A DNA stretch of 55,206 nucleotides from Clostridia bacterium (GTDB lineage: Bacteria > Bacillota > Clostridia > Christensenellales > CAG-314): positions 172,357 to 227,562 of the forward strand of contig JAVVRZ010000003.1 of NCBI GenBank assembly GCA_036654455.1. Direction: 5' to 3'. The first letter of the stretch is position 1. Each line of letters starts with the position of its first letter. The notes under the pieces were generated by a model. That model had not been told where the DNA came from. It saw nothing but the letters and a program-made list of their open reading frames with translations, and made no database searches. Positions 18,313 to 27,890 of this stretch are shown piece by piece. A program made the translations under genes and the position numbers.

Positions 18313-18392
18313 GAGTTAAAAGCAAAGCTATCGCAAGGTAGCGACGCAAAGCTATAGGGTCTTGCAAAAGACAGCCAGTTGCCGTTATAACT
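18313..18392 (+). ncRNA. Cyclic-di-GMP-I (GEMM) riboswitch, copy 1
   Basis: The aptamer has the GEMM-I core in order: GCAAA, a hairpin GCTATC-GCAA-GGTAGC with a GNRA tetraloop, the invariant GACGCAAAGC (18342-18351), TATAGGG, a second hairpin GTCT…AGAC, and AGCCAGTTGCCG (18373-18384). AGTTAAAA (from about 18314) can pair with TTATAACT as the closing stem with one mismatch. The same 3' strand forms the first terminator hairpin, so ligand binding should prevent termination: an ON switch for the exported-protein operon beginning at 18683. Class assignment rests on recognition of the motif; the switching direction is inferred. Confidence 0.93.
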
Positions 18393-18444
18393 AGTGTTAT
18401 ATCGGCATTTGTTTTTTAGTGAGATAGCCAGTTGCCGTTATAAC
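18373..18444 (+). repeat. 19-base direct repeat of the aptamer 3' half
   Basis: AGCCAGTTGCCGTTATAAC occurs at 18373-18391 and again, identical, at 18426-18444. The second copy is preceded by GAGAT, and no second GACGCAAAGC is present, so only the 3' part of the riboswitch plus its terminator was duplicated. Confidence 0.95.
18381..18418 (+). terminator. Riboswitch expression-platform terminator 1
   Basis: GCCGTTATAAC (18381-18391) pairs with GTTATATCGGC (18396-18406) with one mismatch and a four-base loop, then ATTTGTTTTTT. Its 5' arm overlaps the 3' strand of the aptamer. Confidence 0.85.
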
Positions 18445-18471
18445 AAAAAAGTTATATCGGCTATTTTTTTA
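18434..18471 (+). terminator. Second, duplicated terminator in the same leader
   Basis: Exactly the same arms as terminator 1, GCCGTTATAAC (18434-18444) and GTTATATCGGC (18451-18461), with an A6 loop, followed by TATTTTTTT. It sits 53 bases downstream of its twin and has a better T-run. Confidence 0.88.
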
Positions 18472-18682
18472 ATAAAAATTAATAATACCGTTAAATAAGC
18501 AAAATAAGAACAAAAATGTGAAAAACTAAGATTTAAATTAAAAAAAGTAAATATTTACTAATAAAAATATAAATAACTCATAAAAAAATGATATAATTAT
18601 AAATAGTCTTGATGTAAAAAGTAGCAAAATTGAAGTAGCAATAAGACGCAACGCTTAAAATTAAGCAAAGGTAAAACTTTAA
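18472..18682 (+). other. A-rich untranslated leader between terminators and the first adhesin gene
   Basis: About 210 bases of very AT-rich sequence without an open reading frame. It contains the perfect 14-base palindrome AGTAAATATTTACT (18546-18559) and a possible extended -10 element TGATATAAT (18589-18597) without a convincing -35 box. If active, that promoter would give transcription independent of the riboswitch. Confidence 0.4.
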
Positions 18683-21600
18683 TTGAAAAGTAGCAAAAGA
18701 AACTTAATATCTTTATGTTTAGCCGTTGTAATGCTGTCGCTAGCAGTATCGGCTTGTTTTGCCGTCTTGTTTTCTTCTAGCGCTTCAATCGGCGGAGATG
18801 TTCTCAACCACAATTTAGGTTCGTCGGCAACTTCTTTTAGCGCCTCGCACACCGCCACCGATTTAGTGTTTACAAGTCCCGGAGATTTTGGCGAGGTGAC
18901 GCTAGCGCTAAACAACTCTTCTAGCGGAATTTATCACTATTACTTCGGCATAGCTCTACTTGCTACGCCTACGCCCGGTTTAGAGAATGCTATTATGGTA
19001 TACTTTGACGGACAGTTTATAGGCACATTAGGCGCTTTATGCGGTAACGGAGAAAGCAAGGTCGACAATGGTTTGTATATCTTATCGGGTAGCGTTTCTA
19101 CTCCGCAAACACAAACGCACAAACTTAAATTTGAATTACATATCGGCGCAAAAGCGTCATATTTTTCCAGTAAGACCTGCAAAATAAACGTAATCAGTTA
19201 CGCCGAAACGACCGATGCTCAAAAAGTGTCGGTTATCAAGAACGAGAGCGAGTTAGACAAAGTAATTGACGATATTAACTACTCTAACGTTTCGGGTAGG
19301 ACAATTATTCTAGCTAACAATATAACTCTAACTAAAAATCATACTATTAGCAAGCCTTGCGTAATAGATTTGCGTGGTTGCGAATTAAATTTTTCTAATT
19401 TTAATATTTATCTTACGCAAAGTGGTGTTGTTAAATTATTAAGCAGTAAAGAAATTTCACCGCTTACGACTGGTACGGGCAAATTTATACTAAATAGTCT
19501 TGGTTCGACGCTTGACATAGGTCTATCGGCTAGCCTATATAGCCAAAAGGTAGATATTAGTTTGCTCAATGGCGTTAGACAGTTTGACAAACAAGCAAGC
19601 TACGACATAATTAATCATAATTTTAACAAAAAACTTGGTTCGGGGTTAGCTTCCGGGCAAAGCGTAAATTTATTTGATGGTATGAGCTACCTAGTTGACT
19701 GCGGTGACATAGAAATTATCGCTCAAACCGACGACTATACGTATAATGCCAATACAAAAACAATTACGGCAAAGTTGGTAGTTAATTCGATTAATACTTA
19801 TGTAACCTTAGGCGGACAAAAAATTGCCTTTAAAATAATAGGTTCGGGCGAGGACGTTTTCCAAAGCATAATCAACAACGAACTTAAACATATTCCAAAT
19901 AAAACTACTCAAAACGGGGTTGAAAGTTATCCCGATATCACCTACGATTTGTATTTGCCCACTTCAATTAAGAGCAAAAATGCTACTATAAAATGGCATA
20001 GCAGTAACCAAGATTTAATTGCAAACGATGGTAAAATTGGCAAATTCTCGCAAGGAAAAGCAAGTTTAATAGCCGAAATTAAAATTAACTCTAAAATATA
20101 TACCAAAGAATATTCTTTTAACATTGTAAAACAAAATAATAAAATGAAGTTTGACTATCTTTTGGCATTACTCAACCCTATAACGCTAGCGGAAATTTAT
20201 CCTGCGCCAAATTCGGTTGTTAACTTGCCAGTAGTAGATGACGCAAGTCCGCACGACTATAAAAATAAGACCGGCGGTAAAGATTTAGGGTTAACTAAGT
20301 TAGAATACACCGTCGACCCTGCGTATTATTATCTTGTTTGCGACGACAGAGATAATAGCGGTCACGCAAACGACGTATATTTAAACGAGGCAACTTTCCA
20401 AGTGTACGCTCAAATTAAGGTTAAGGGTTATTTTAGTCCTACCGAACCCCCCTATGAGGGCAACTTAGGCGTAGAGATTAAGTTAGGCAGTAACACGGAT
20501 TTGCAGAATATTGTTTTTGAGTACATACAACAATATTTAACAGGCGTTGATGTTCTTCAACAAATCATAGATACTCGTATAATGAGCGGAATGGATAAAG
20601 AGTCTGGCAATTTTAACGTACCGACTAGTTATCTTGGTTTTAATATCGAATATTCTCAACCGATTATAAAGACAAAATTACAAAAAATTGTAGACACTTA
20701 TAATTCTGCTGACATGATATACCCTAAGCTAATTGAATGGGCGACGGGAAAAAGTTTGGCAAGAGCGGATACAATTTATCCCGGTTTTGATACTACGACG
20801 GGGGCGTGCGTTGCCGACGGCGAGGCGACAATTTCTCAGCCCGAAGCGCAAGCCATAACTATGTATGCAAGCAAAAAAGAGTATATCGACTATATTGGCG
20901 AATGGGAAAAATATATCAACAACTCTAACAGAGATATTAACAAAGATTTATCCTATGGCATAATCAAGTCCATAGACTTAAATGGCTCGACTTGCGCAAT
21001 TAATATCGACCTTACAAAACTTGCAAGTACGGATAAACAAATTCCTGTTGACGTAACGATTTATATGCCTAGCGCCCCTGCAAGCAGAGAGGTAAGGGAG
21101 CTTCACTTTACCGTTCCGGGCGCAATTCATAATGATTTGGCTGGTTTTGCCGACAAGGAAGTGTTCTATTCGGTAAAAATGCAAGTTTGGCAACAGCTAC
21201 CACAAAACGAACTGATGGGGCTTGCAATCGACACTGTAAACGGTCAAGCAACTATCGACACAACTGGCAAATGGAACTACATTCTACTTAGAGATATTAA
21301 CTTTTGCGACAATCTAGTCTTTGAGAATGGTTCTGCCTCGCAAAGATTGCTAGCGCTATTAGGTTGGGCGGCGGCAACAAATAACAACGGGCAAATGATT
21401 AAAGATGCAATTACTATTGATGTTTCGCAAGGCTCGACAGACTCGCTACGCAGTGTTGCAAACAAGCAATCTAACGGACGAGTAGATATTTCTAGCGAAG
21501 AAAAATCTGTAATAGACGCTTTTTTCGCAGGCGATGCCGGGTTTTCAAGTATATGGTCGCAAGCTATTAATTCCGGCACGACTTGGAAGCCAAATGGTAG

Positions 21601-23653
21601 GGCAAATGCTCTTTTAGACGTTAAATTATTTGTAAATCAACTTAACAATTTAAACTATGCATTCCCAGGGGAAAACCCAGAAAACTTTGCAACTTATTTA
21701 GGTTGGGCTTCGTCGAATAACCCTGCTATTACGGGTGTTGACGGCTCGTTGGCAGATAATTATTGGCGTATTTATCACTCTTCTTCGGGAAGCGCTCTTC
21801 ACGACTCAAATGCTAAAATATCTTTAAACGAAGCCGGAACTATAAAACACGCTTATACTCAACTTGGTTATAAAGAGTTTAGCAAGGCTTGGGACAATGC
21901 GCTACTTGCTCTTAATTTAAACCCAGATGGCTTTTATGCCAAAGACAATGGAACATATCCAAATAAAGCTACGCAAGCGGATATGGACAGCTTGATTACA
22001 AATGGCGCAAGCAACAAAGATAAGATGTTTTGTTATACCGGCGAAACTACGGCAAATTATGTTCACAATAGGGTCTATAAACTTGTAGCAAGCGGAACAA
22101 CTTACATCTTTAAAAACACAAATTACACAATGAAAAATGTGCTTGAAGAGACCATAGTAGCCCAGATTAAAAAAATTATTCTTAATACTTGGGAGGCTGT
22201 TTCTAATTGGGCTGAAAGTGATACTGCTCCGCATACTGTCGGCATAGATTATTTACCTAGCGATATCAAAATTCTTAATTCGGACGGTAAGTCTACCTTT
22301 TCTGCCGATGAAATAAGAGTTATCAAGTCTTTCTTTGAGACTGTCTTGCCGACAAATTTACCTACCCCAGTTATTAGCTCGATTAACCCAATAACAAACA
22401 ATACCGCCAAAGTTGACGTATTTACAAACACCGGAATTAACGACATCTATGTCTACTGGAATAGCAAACATACCGATAGTTCTACTACGACTATGTTGAG
22501 TAAAGAAAATATGGTTTCAAGCGGTATAGGCGTAATTCTTAGCAGGGCTACTAAACATCAAGTAGGCAGTTTGTATTTGTACACAGGGCTAACATCGTCT
22601 CAATATATTAATAATACTATCTATGAGCTTACTTATCGCAACTCAACTTACGCCTTTGTGGCTAGAACGGATATTATACGATTAAATTCCGCAGACGAAC
22701 TTACAAACGTTCTCAAAGGCGCTGACGCTACAACCATTGGCAAGACCTACTTATACACAGGCGTTTCTACCCCAAGTTATATACACAATGTGACTTACAT
22801 AGTAAGTTACAATAAAGAAACTAATAAGTATAGTTTTGTCGTAGATACTAGGGTATGTGAAACTTATGCAAATGAGAAGAAACCGCTTTACTATGCTTAT
22901 GTTGCAAGTTTAGACCGTTCGACCTATGGTCTTAATGAATTTACTAGTCTTAAAGAACTATATGTTTATGGTTCTGCAAGCCCAGTTACACCTATATTTA
23001 CTTCGGTGTCAACTGCGTCGGCATTTTTCAATAAATTGACAATCTATAACCACGAATTAACCAAGTTAGTTTTACAAAATTGTTCGCTTGACAATATTTC
23101 AAGTATTGCAACACTAAAATATCTAACCCACCTTGATTTATTTGGCAACGCTAAGTTGACCGATATCACTCCAATAAACAAACTAATCGTAGCAAATTTA
23201 AATTTTGTTGACGTAAGCAATACAAATATCAATATGGGCTACTCGGCGACAACGCTGTCTAATATATATTATAGCTATAAAAAGGCGCACAACGTAGACC
23301 CGGCTATTTGGTATACTTTAAGCAATGTAAGAACGCAGTATATTCCTACTTTAACGATGGAACAGCAGACAATACTTGATTATTTGTATAGATTAAAAGA
23401 AATTAATACAATCACGACTAAATATTTACAACTTACAACTAAGGTTGTAGTAACTTCTACGCTTTCTTATGATATAACTTGGACGATTGTTTCGGGCGCT
23501 AATGTTGAATTACTAACCCTTGCAAACGGCGCTAAACAGATTAAGAATAATAGCTTTGGTACGGGTAACCCTTCAAATGCAGTAATTAGGGCAAGTATCA
23601 CCGTAGGCGGAGTAACGTTTAGTAGAGACTTTGAGGTAAAATTAGGAAGTTAA
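18683..23653 (+). CDS. Giant exported adhesin-like protein with Ig-like, LRR and YTG-repeat modules
   Basis: A 1656-residue surface or matrix protein. Residues 7-30 form a signal segment ending ACFAVLF, resembling the SipW-type signals of the neighbours. About 185-290 look like a beta-helix (IILANNITL…VIDLRGCELNF). An atypical Ig-like domain lies around 425-485 (KWHSSNQDLIANDGKIG), and a similar one ends the protein. Three copies of a motif of about 40 residues, Y-T-G-x-S/T-S/T-x-x-Y-V/I-H/N-N-x-x-Y, occur near 1113, 1294 and 1353. Leucine-rich repeats occupy about 1419-1512 (LVLQNCSLDNISSI). No sortase or membrane anchor is seen. It starts at TTG with AAAGG upstream and is the first gene under the c-di-GMP riboswitch. 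Function as adhesin or matrix scaffold is inferred. Confidence 0.8.
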   Translation: MKSSKRNLISLCLAVVMLSLAVSACFAVLFSSSASIGGDVLNHNLGSSATSFSASHTATDLVFTSPGDFGEVTLALNNSSSGIYHYYFGIALLATPTPGLENAIMVYFDGQFIGTLGALCGNGESKVDNGLYILSGSVSTPQTQTHKLKFELHIGAKASYFSSKTCKINVISYAETTDAQKVSVIKNESELDKVIDDINYSNVSGRTIILANNITLTKNHTISKPCVIDLRGCELNFSNFNIYLTQSGVVKLLSSKEISPLTTGTGKFILNSLGSTLDIGLSASLYSQKVDISLLNGVRQFDKQASYDIINHNFNKKLGSGLASGQSVNLFDGMSYLVDCGDIEIIAQTDDYTYNANTKTITAKLVVNSINTYVTLGGQKIAFKIIGSGEDVFQSIINNELKHIPNKTTQNGVESYPDITYDLYLPTSIKSKNATIKWHSSNQDLIANDGKIGKFSQGKASLIAEIKINSKIYTKEYSFNIVKQNNKMKFDYLLALLNPITLAEIYPAPNSVVNLPVVDDASPHDYKNKTGGKDLGLTKLEYTVDPAYYYLVCDDRDNSGHANDVYLNEATFQVYAQIKVKGYFSPTEPPYEGNLGVEIKLGSNTDLQNIVFEYIQQYLTGVDVLQQIIDTRIMSGMDKESGNFNVPTSYLGFNIEYSQPIIKTKLQKIVDTYNSADMIYPKLIEWATGKSLARADTIYPGFDTTTGACVADGEATISQPEAQAITMYASKKEYIDYIGEWEKYINNSNRDINKDLSYGIIKSIDLNGSTCAINIDLTKLASTDKQIPVDVTIYMPSAPASREVRELHFTVPGAIHNDLAGFADKEVFYSVKMQVWQQLPQNELMGLAIDTVNGQATIDTTGKWNYILLRDINFCDNLVFENGSASQRLLALLGWAAATNNNGQMIKDAITIDVSQGSTDSLRSVANKQSNGRVDISSEEKSVIDAFFAGDAGFSSIWSQAINSGTTWKPNGRANALLDVKLFVNQLNNLNYAFPGENPENFATYLGWASSNNPAITGVDGSLADNYWRIYHSSSGSALHDSNAKISLNEAGTIKHAYTQLGYKEFSKAWDNALLALNLNPDGFYAKDNGTYPNKATQADMDSLITNGASNKDKMFCYTGETTANYVHNRVYKLVASGTTYIFKNTNYTMKNVLEETIVAQIKKIILNTWEAVSNWAESDTAPHTVGIDYLPSDIKILNSDGKSTFSADEIRVIKSFFETVLPTNLPTPVISSINPITNNTAKVDVFTNTGINDIYVYWNSKHTDSSTTTMLSKENMVSSGIGVILSRATKHQVGSLYLYTGLTSSQYINNTIYELTYRNSTYAFVARTDIIRLNSADELTNVLKGADATTIGKTYLYTGVSTPSYIHNVTYIVSYNKETNKYSFVVDTRVCETYANEKKPLYYAYVASLDRSTYGLNEFTSLKELYVYGSASPVTPIFTSVSTASAFFNKLTIYNHELTKLVLQNCSLDNISSIATLKYLTHLDLFGNAKLTDITPINKLIVANLNFVDVSNTNINMGYSATTLSNIYYSYKKAHNVDPAIWYTLSNVRTQYIPTLTMEQQTILDYLYRLKEINTITTKYLQLTTKVVVTSTLSYDITWTIVSGANVELLTLANGAKQIKNNSFGTGNPSNAVIRASITVGGVTFSRDFEVKLGS

Positions 23654-26600
23654 TGAAAACTAAGACCATTACAATAATATCTATAATTTTAGCGGTATGT
23701 ATGCTTATTGCAGTAAGCATACCTATTGCTTACGCTTATTTTAAGTCGATTAAAGACTTACCCGACGCACAACGCCCATCGTTTGGTCTTGACGAACTAG
23801 GCAATAAAACTATTTCTATCGCCGACGAAACAGCGTTATTTATAAATTCGCAAGACAATATTTATAATAACAACAACATAATAAGCGACCCTACAAAAGC
23901 TAGATTTACCCTTAAATTAACAAATAATATAACCCTAAATAACGATTTATTCGTAACCGCTGACTGTCATATAGACCTAGGCGGATTTACAATATTCTTA
24001 AATGGTCACACAATCACAATTATGCACGGTTATGCAGGTTCTTTTGTAATTACAAACGGCAGTTTTACTCCAACTAGCTTAACCGACAAGTTATACATAG
24101 ATACTCCAAACGCAGTAGTCATTACCGACGTTGCCTTTAAATCAGGAACGACGGTTTACAATAATGCCGATTATATAGTAGTTAAAGCCGTAGATAACAA
24201 TTTAGTAGCCTACAATATTTTTTACGAAATATCTAATATTTTAAGCAATGGCAAACAAGCAAATGTTTCTAGATTTGATTATGGCGACATAAAGAGTTAC
24301 TTTGATAAAGATACCAATGGCGACGGAATTAAGGACAATCTTGATTTTAGCAAGGTTACCTTTGGCAACGCCAAACACAGTTCTTGTAGTTTTTGTCAAG
24401 CCAATCAACCTCACCACTGCTACTATGTAAGTCAAAATGTTGATTTGCCTCTATATTACTATTGTTACAAAGTGGAAATTAAATATACAAGCGATAACAA
24501 CGGCGTAATAGATAGTTTTGGCAGAGTTAGCCCTAAGCAAAATGCGGTTACTAACGTTGCTTTTACCGCAACTTTAAATTATGAGGGCAACAGTCTAAGT
24601 TTTGCAAGCAAGACCTTTGATTTGCATATAGTGCATAACGCCGACGACGCAAATAAAGTTAAGGTAGCAAATACCTTGTTACTTGATTACCTTGAAAAAT
24701 ACTATATAGAAAGGGATAATGATAACAATGGTTCGATAGATTGGACGGGCTATTCTTTTTCCGGCGAACTTAATATTCCTAAGACCGATTTATTTAGCGG
24801 TGCGATTTACGGATACCAAACTTATGACGGTTCGGCACAGCCTACACTGCTTGACGACACCGCTAATATTACTAGCGGAATAACTTCGGTTGGACATTTT
24901 AGAGAAAGCTCGACAAATATGTACAACTTTGTTATTAATCAAAATATCAAACGTATTAAGTTTAGCGTAAAGTGTAATGGCGCTACGGCAACCTCGCCCT
25001 TACTTAACGTTGAAGGTAACGTTTCGCAAAGCGTACAAGATAACTATACGGTTGCGCAAGGCATATCGAGCGCTTGGTATGGCGGTAAAATACAAATAAC
25101 TAACGCAAATTCTGGCGACCCTAACGCCTTAAACGGATACACTACTAAGCCACTATTTAAAGATGTTTCGGCTTATGCCGATAAAAACGTAACTAGCGTT
25201 ACCTATGAGCTTGTAAATAATATTGACGACGTTTATAATATTGACGACGTTACGCCAAATCAACGCTTGCACGTTAAACTAGGCAGAAATCCTAACAACC
25301 TACAATCTGTGTTTTTAAAAATGACGTTTGCATTTAGTCTGGGGACAAATCTAGTAGATATTTCTATACCTATTGAGTACGTAAGCAATAGCGAAGACGG
25401 CAACACGCAAATACACCCCTTCTTGCCTTATTATACTTATTTCAATCGTGTCGCAGATTCCTTAGCCGGTAAAGTTACGACAAATTCTTTTGAGATGCCG
25501 TTAAGTTATCCTACTGGTAGCCCGATTATTTGTTTTGACATAACAGGCGACCTTAACAATGCAATTACCTTGCAACTCTACTACGACGGCGTAGCGCATA
25601 CTCTATTGCTAGGCGGACACATTAGTTATGTCGAGGCCTTTGACGCTTACTTAGCTAGCGCTAATTTAACGCTTGAACAATTACTCAAAAAGGCTGATAA
25701 AAAGTGGATTATCAACATCAACACTGACTTAATAGGCAAAACCGATAATTTAATTGAGCTTAAATATAATTATAAGTTTGGCGTGCAAACGGCTAACGGT
25801 CACATTTATCCTACTACTTTATTGTGGGAAAAATACTCCGCTACCACAACGTTTACTTTGCCGGGTATACTTAGAGCCGTTTTAAAAGACGGTAGTATAG
25901 ATTCTTTGGGAATGCCCGACTTAAATTTATATAAGTGGACGTATGACAACTTTACAATTTATAACGACAAATATAGCTTTACAAGCGATAAAAATGTTAA
26001 GTTTATAAGAACTTCTTGGCTTATGGTTGACAAACCTTTTAATAATACTAAAAATATTCTTAATATTGAAAATTATCAAGGTATAGAGTACTTAAAAGGT
26101 AGCAAGGTTGTTAGGCTTAGCGAAGCCTTAACCAATCTTACAATGGATAAAAACTTGACTATACTCGAACATCTTTCGGGTATGGCGTCGCTTGAAGAAT
26201 TGTACCTAGATAACAACGCTTTGTATGACAGTTTGCCCGCGCCGCTTCCACCAAGTACAACTCAAAGCGGTACTAACGGTCTTCCCGAAACCGCCGACAA
26301 CAAACTTCTAGCCAAGCTAGTTACACTGACTAAGTTAAAGCTACTTGACATTTCAAACAATAAGATATATAGATTTAACGACCTAGAACGGATACCTTCG
26401 CTAGAAATTATATATATTTACAACAACACGCATAAATCTAATGTTATAATTAAAAATACCGATGGAACTCTCGCCGATAAACAATATACCGACGCCATCA
26501 ATACATATTTTACCAACGTAGCAAATTCGTTATATGGTTCTGTCGGCGCAACAAATATGTCTACATTTATGAAGTTATATTCGGTCAACGGAACAAAAAT

Positions 26601-26982
26601 CTATAACATCAACGCAACTTCGCCTTATACCGGGGTAAAATCGACAAGCGGTTATGACGGTATGTTTGATATTGAGTATCAAGATAGATTGGCAAGCGGT
26701 ATTGATATCGGCAATATTTACAATATGTTTAGCACTAATTATCTTGACTACAATATTACTTTTCCAAATGCAGGCGAAGGCTATACCGATATTGCAAATC
26801 ACCCTCCAACTATTAAATTTGCCCCTGTTGGAGATAAACTTACGGCGACGAGCTTTACTATGACTTTAACATTTACGGTCAAACAACCTTATATGAACCA
26901 ACTTCCCGGAGGCGGTCAAGAAAGGCTATTTATATTGTACGATATAACCGTAGTGGCGACATTTGAGGTTACAAGAATTTAA
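23653..26982 (+). CDS. Large exported protein with SipW-type signal, EF-loop-like and LRR segments
   Basis: A 1109-residue exported protein whose start overlaps the previous stop (TAATG), so the two are translationally coupled. The signal ends IAYAYF (residues 25-30), the alanine-aromatic motif of SipW/TasA-type signals. A beta-helix-like region (about 75-130) mirrors that of the upstream protein. Two acidic loops, DKDTNGDGIKD near 219 and DNDNNGSID near 356, resemble calcium-binding EF/dockerin loops. A C/H-rich patch (CSFCQANQPHHC, near 243) could bind metal. Leucine-rich repeats lie at about 813-926 (LEELYLDNNALY, LKLLDISNNKIY). It shares the beta-helix to LRR plan with the 1656-residue neighbour, suggesting partner or paralogous adhesins. 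No enzymatic domain was recognised. Confidence 0.8.
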   Translation: MKTKTITIISIILAVCMLIAVSIPIAYAYFKSIKDLPDAQRPSFGLDELGNKTISIADETALFINSQDNIYNNNNIISDPTKARFTLKLTNNITLNNDLFVTADCHIDLGGFTIFLNGHTITIMHGYAGSFVITNGSFTPTSLTDKLYIDTPNAVVITDVAFKSGTTVYNNADYIVVKAVDNNLVAYNIFYEISNILSNGKQANVSRFDYGDIKSYFDKDTNGDGIKDNLDFSKVTFGNAKHSSCSFCQANQPHHCYYVSQNVDLPLYYYCYKVEIKYTSDNNGVIDSFGRVSPKQNAVTNVAFTATLNYEGNSLSFASKTFDLHIVHNADDANKVKVANTLLLDYLEKYYIERDNDNNGSIDWTGYSFSGELNIPKTDLFSGAIYGYQTYDGSAQPTLLDDTANITSGITSVGHFRESSTNMYNFVINQNIKRIKFSVKCNGATATSPLLNVEGNVSQSVQDNYTVAQGISSAWYGGKIQITNANSGDPNALNGYTTKPLFKDVSAYADKNVTSVTYELVNNIDDVYNIDDVTPNQRLHVKLGRNPNNLQSVFLKMTFAFSLGTNLVDISIPIEYVSNSEDGNTQIHPFLPYYTYFNRVADSLAGKVTTNSFEMPLSYPTGSPIICFDITGDLNNAITLQLYYDGVAHTLLLGGHISYVEAFDAYLASANLTLEQLLKKADKKWIININTDLIGKTDNLIELKYNYKFGVQTANGHIYPTTLLWEKYSATTTFTLPGILRAVLKDGSIDSLGMPDLNLYKWTYDNFTIYNDKYSFTSDKNVKFIRTSWLMVDKPFNNTKNILNIENYQGIEYLKGSKVVRLSEALTNLTMDKNLTILEHLSGMASLEELYLDNNALYDSLPAPLPPSTTQSGTNGLPETADNKLLAKLVTLTKLKLLDISNNKIYRFNDLERIPSLEIIYIYNNTHKSNVIIKNTDGTLADKQYTDAINTYFTNVANSLYGSVGATNMSTFMKLYSVNGTKIYNINATSPYTGVKSTSGYDGMFDIEYQDRLASGIDIGNIYNMFSTNYLDYNITFPNAGEGYTDIANHPPTIKFAPVGDKLTATSFTMTLTFTVKQPYMNQLPGGGQERLFILYDITVVATFEVTRI

Positions 26983-27066
26983 TATAAGATAATATTAATT
27001 AGGCAAATTAAGGCAAAAATTGATTAAAACTATAACTACATTGATTAAATACAAGAAGGAAAAGTA

Positions 27067-27879
27067 ATGAAAATAGGCAAATTTAAAATTCCAATGCAAA
27101 GTGTATACACGCTAATCGCATTATTTGCGAGTATGCTTATCCTTTGCGTTACGGTTTTTGCCTATGTTACAAACAGCACTAACGCTTCGGTTGGCAACAT
27201 CAACCTAGAAGCAAGCACTGCGCAAATTGAAATAGCGCAAAATGGAATAACCATTATTAGAACAACCAAAGACGGCGCTAACGTCAAAGAGTCTTACTTT
27301 TACTATAAAAAAGATATCGACGGCAAATATTATGAAGTTAATAAGTTGGGCGAATGGATAACAGGCATCACTTTTGCTAAAAAACCTTTTAATATCAAGG
27401 GTTTGTTGCCTAACGAAACAGTAGATTTTATTATTCCTGTTTCCCGAGTAGGCGAGGCAATAGACTTAAATTATTCATTAGCTATAAATGACATTAGAGG
27501 TAGCGTATTTAAAGATTTAACAAATACTACCGAATATTCAATTCTAGGCGTATATAGAGTCAACCTTTTAGACGACAACCGTAAAGAACTTGACAAGAAT
27601 GGCGCTTTAATACATCAATCCGACGGAAGCCTTAGACCGGGCTATAATGTTTTAACCGATAGTTACTGGTTAGATATCTATACCGACAATGTTGCTCCGC
27701 TAACTGACCTTTACCTATTTAATAACAAAGTTTGGAGCAAAAATAATAAAGATTTGACAATTAGATTTAGATTAACGCTTGACACTACGCAAATAAGCAA
27801 AATGCAGTTAACCAACGTTTTGTCAGAAAAAGAATTCTCAATCGGTAGCATATTTATTTATGCCGAACCTACCAAATAA
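27067..27879 (+). CDS. Small exported TasA/camelysin-like protein A
   Basis: A 270-residue protein with an N-terminal hydrophobic signal ending VTVFAYV (about 28-34) followed by TNSTNASVGNINL, the arrangement of SipW-dependent TasA/camelysin-type matrix proteins. The body is predicted beta-rich. AAGGA lies before the ATG. It lies 84 bases after the giant genes with no terminator between, so it belongs to the same riboswitch-controlled operon. Sequence similarity to TasA beyond the signal is weak, so the role of minor fibre or capping component is inference. Confidence 0.7.
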   Translation: MKIGKFKIPMQSVYTLIALFASMLILCVTVFAYVTNSTNASVGNINLEASTAQIEIAQNGITIIRTTKDGANVKESYFYYKKDIDGKYYEVNKLGEWITGITFAKKPFNIKGLLPNETVDFIIPVSRVGEAIDLNYSLAINDIRGSVFKDLTNTTEYSILGVYRVNLLDDNRKELDKNGALIHQSDGSLRPGYNVLTDSYWLDIYTDNVAPLTDLYLFNNKVWSKNNKDLTIRFRLTLDTTQISKMQLTNVLSEKEFSIGSIFIYAEPTK

Positions 27880-27890
27880 ACGAGGGAAAA

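Noticed and set aside
18546..18559. Palindrome AGTAAATATTTACT as an operator
   Set aside because: Perfect, but purely A/T apart from two pairs and in a very AT-rich leader; no second copy or neighbouring promoter box supports a role.
22010..22865. Prophage remnant, prompted by the tail-fibre-like repeats
   Set aside because: No capsid, portal, terminase, integrase or lysis gene surrounds it, and the protein has an export signal and lies in a host-regulated operon.
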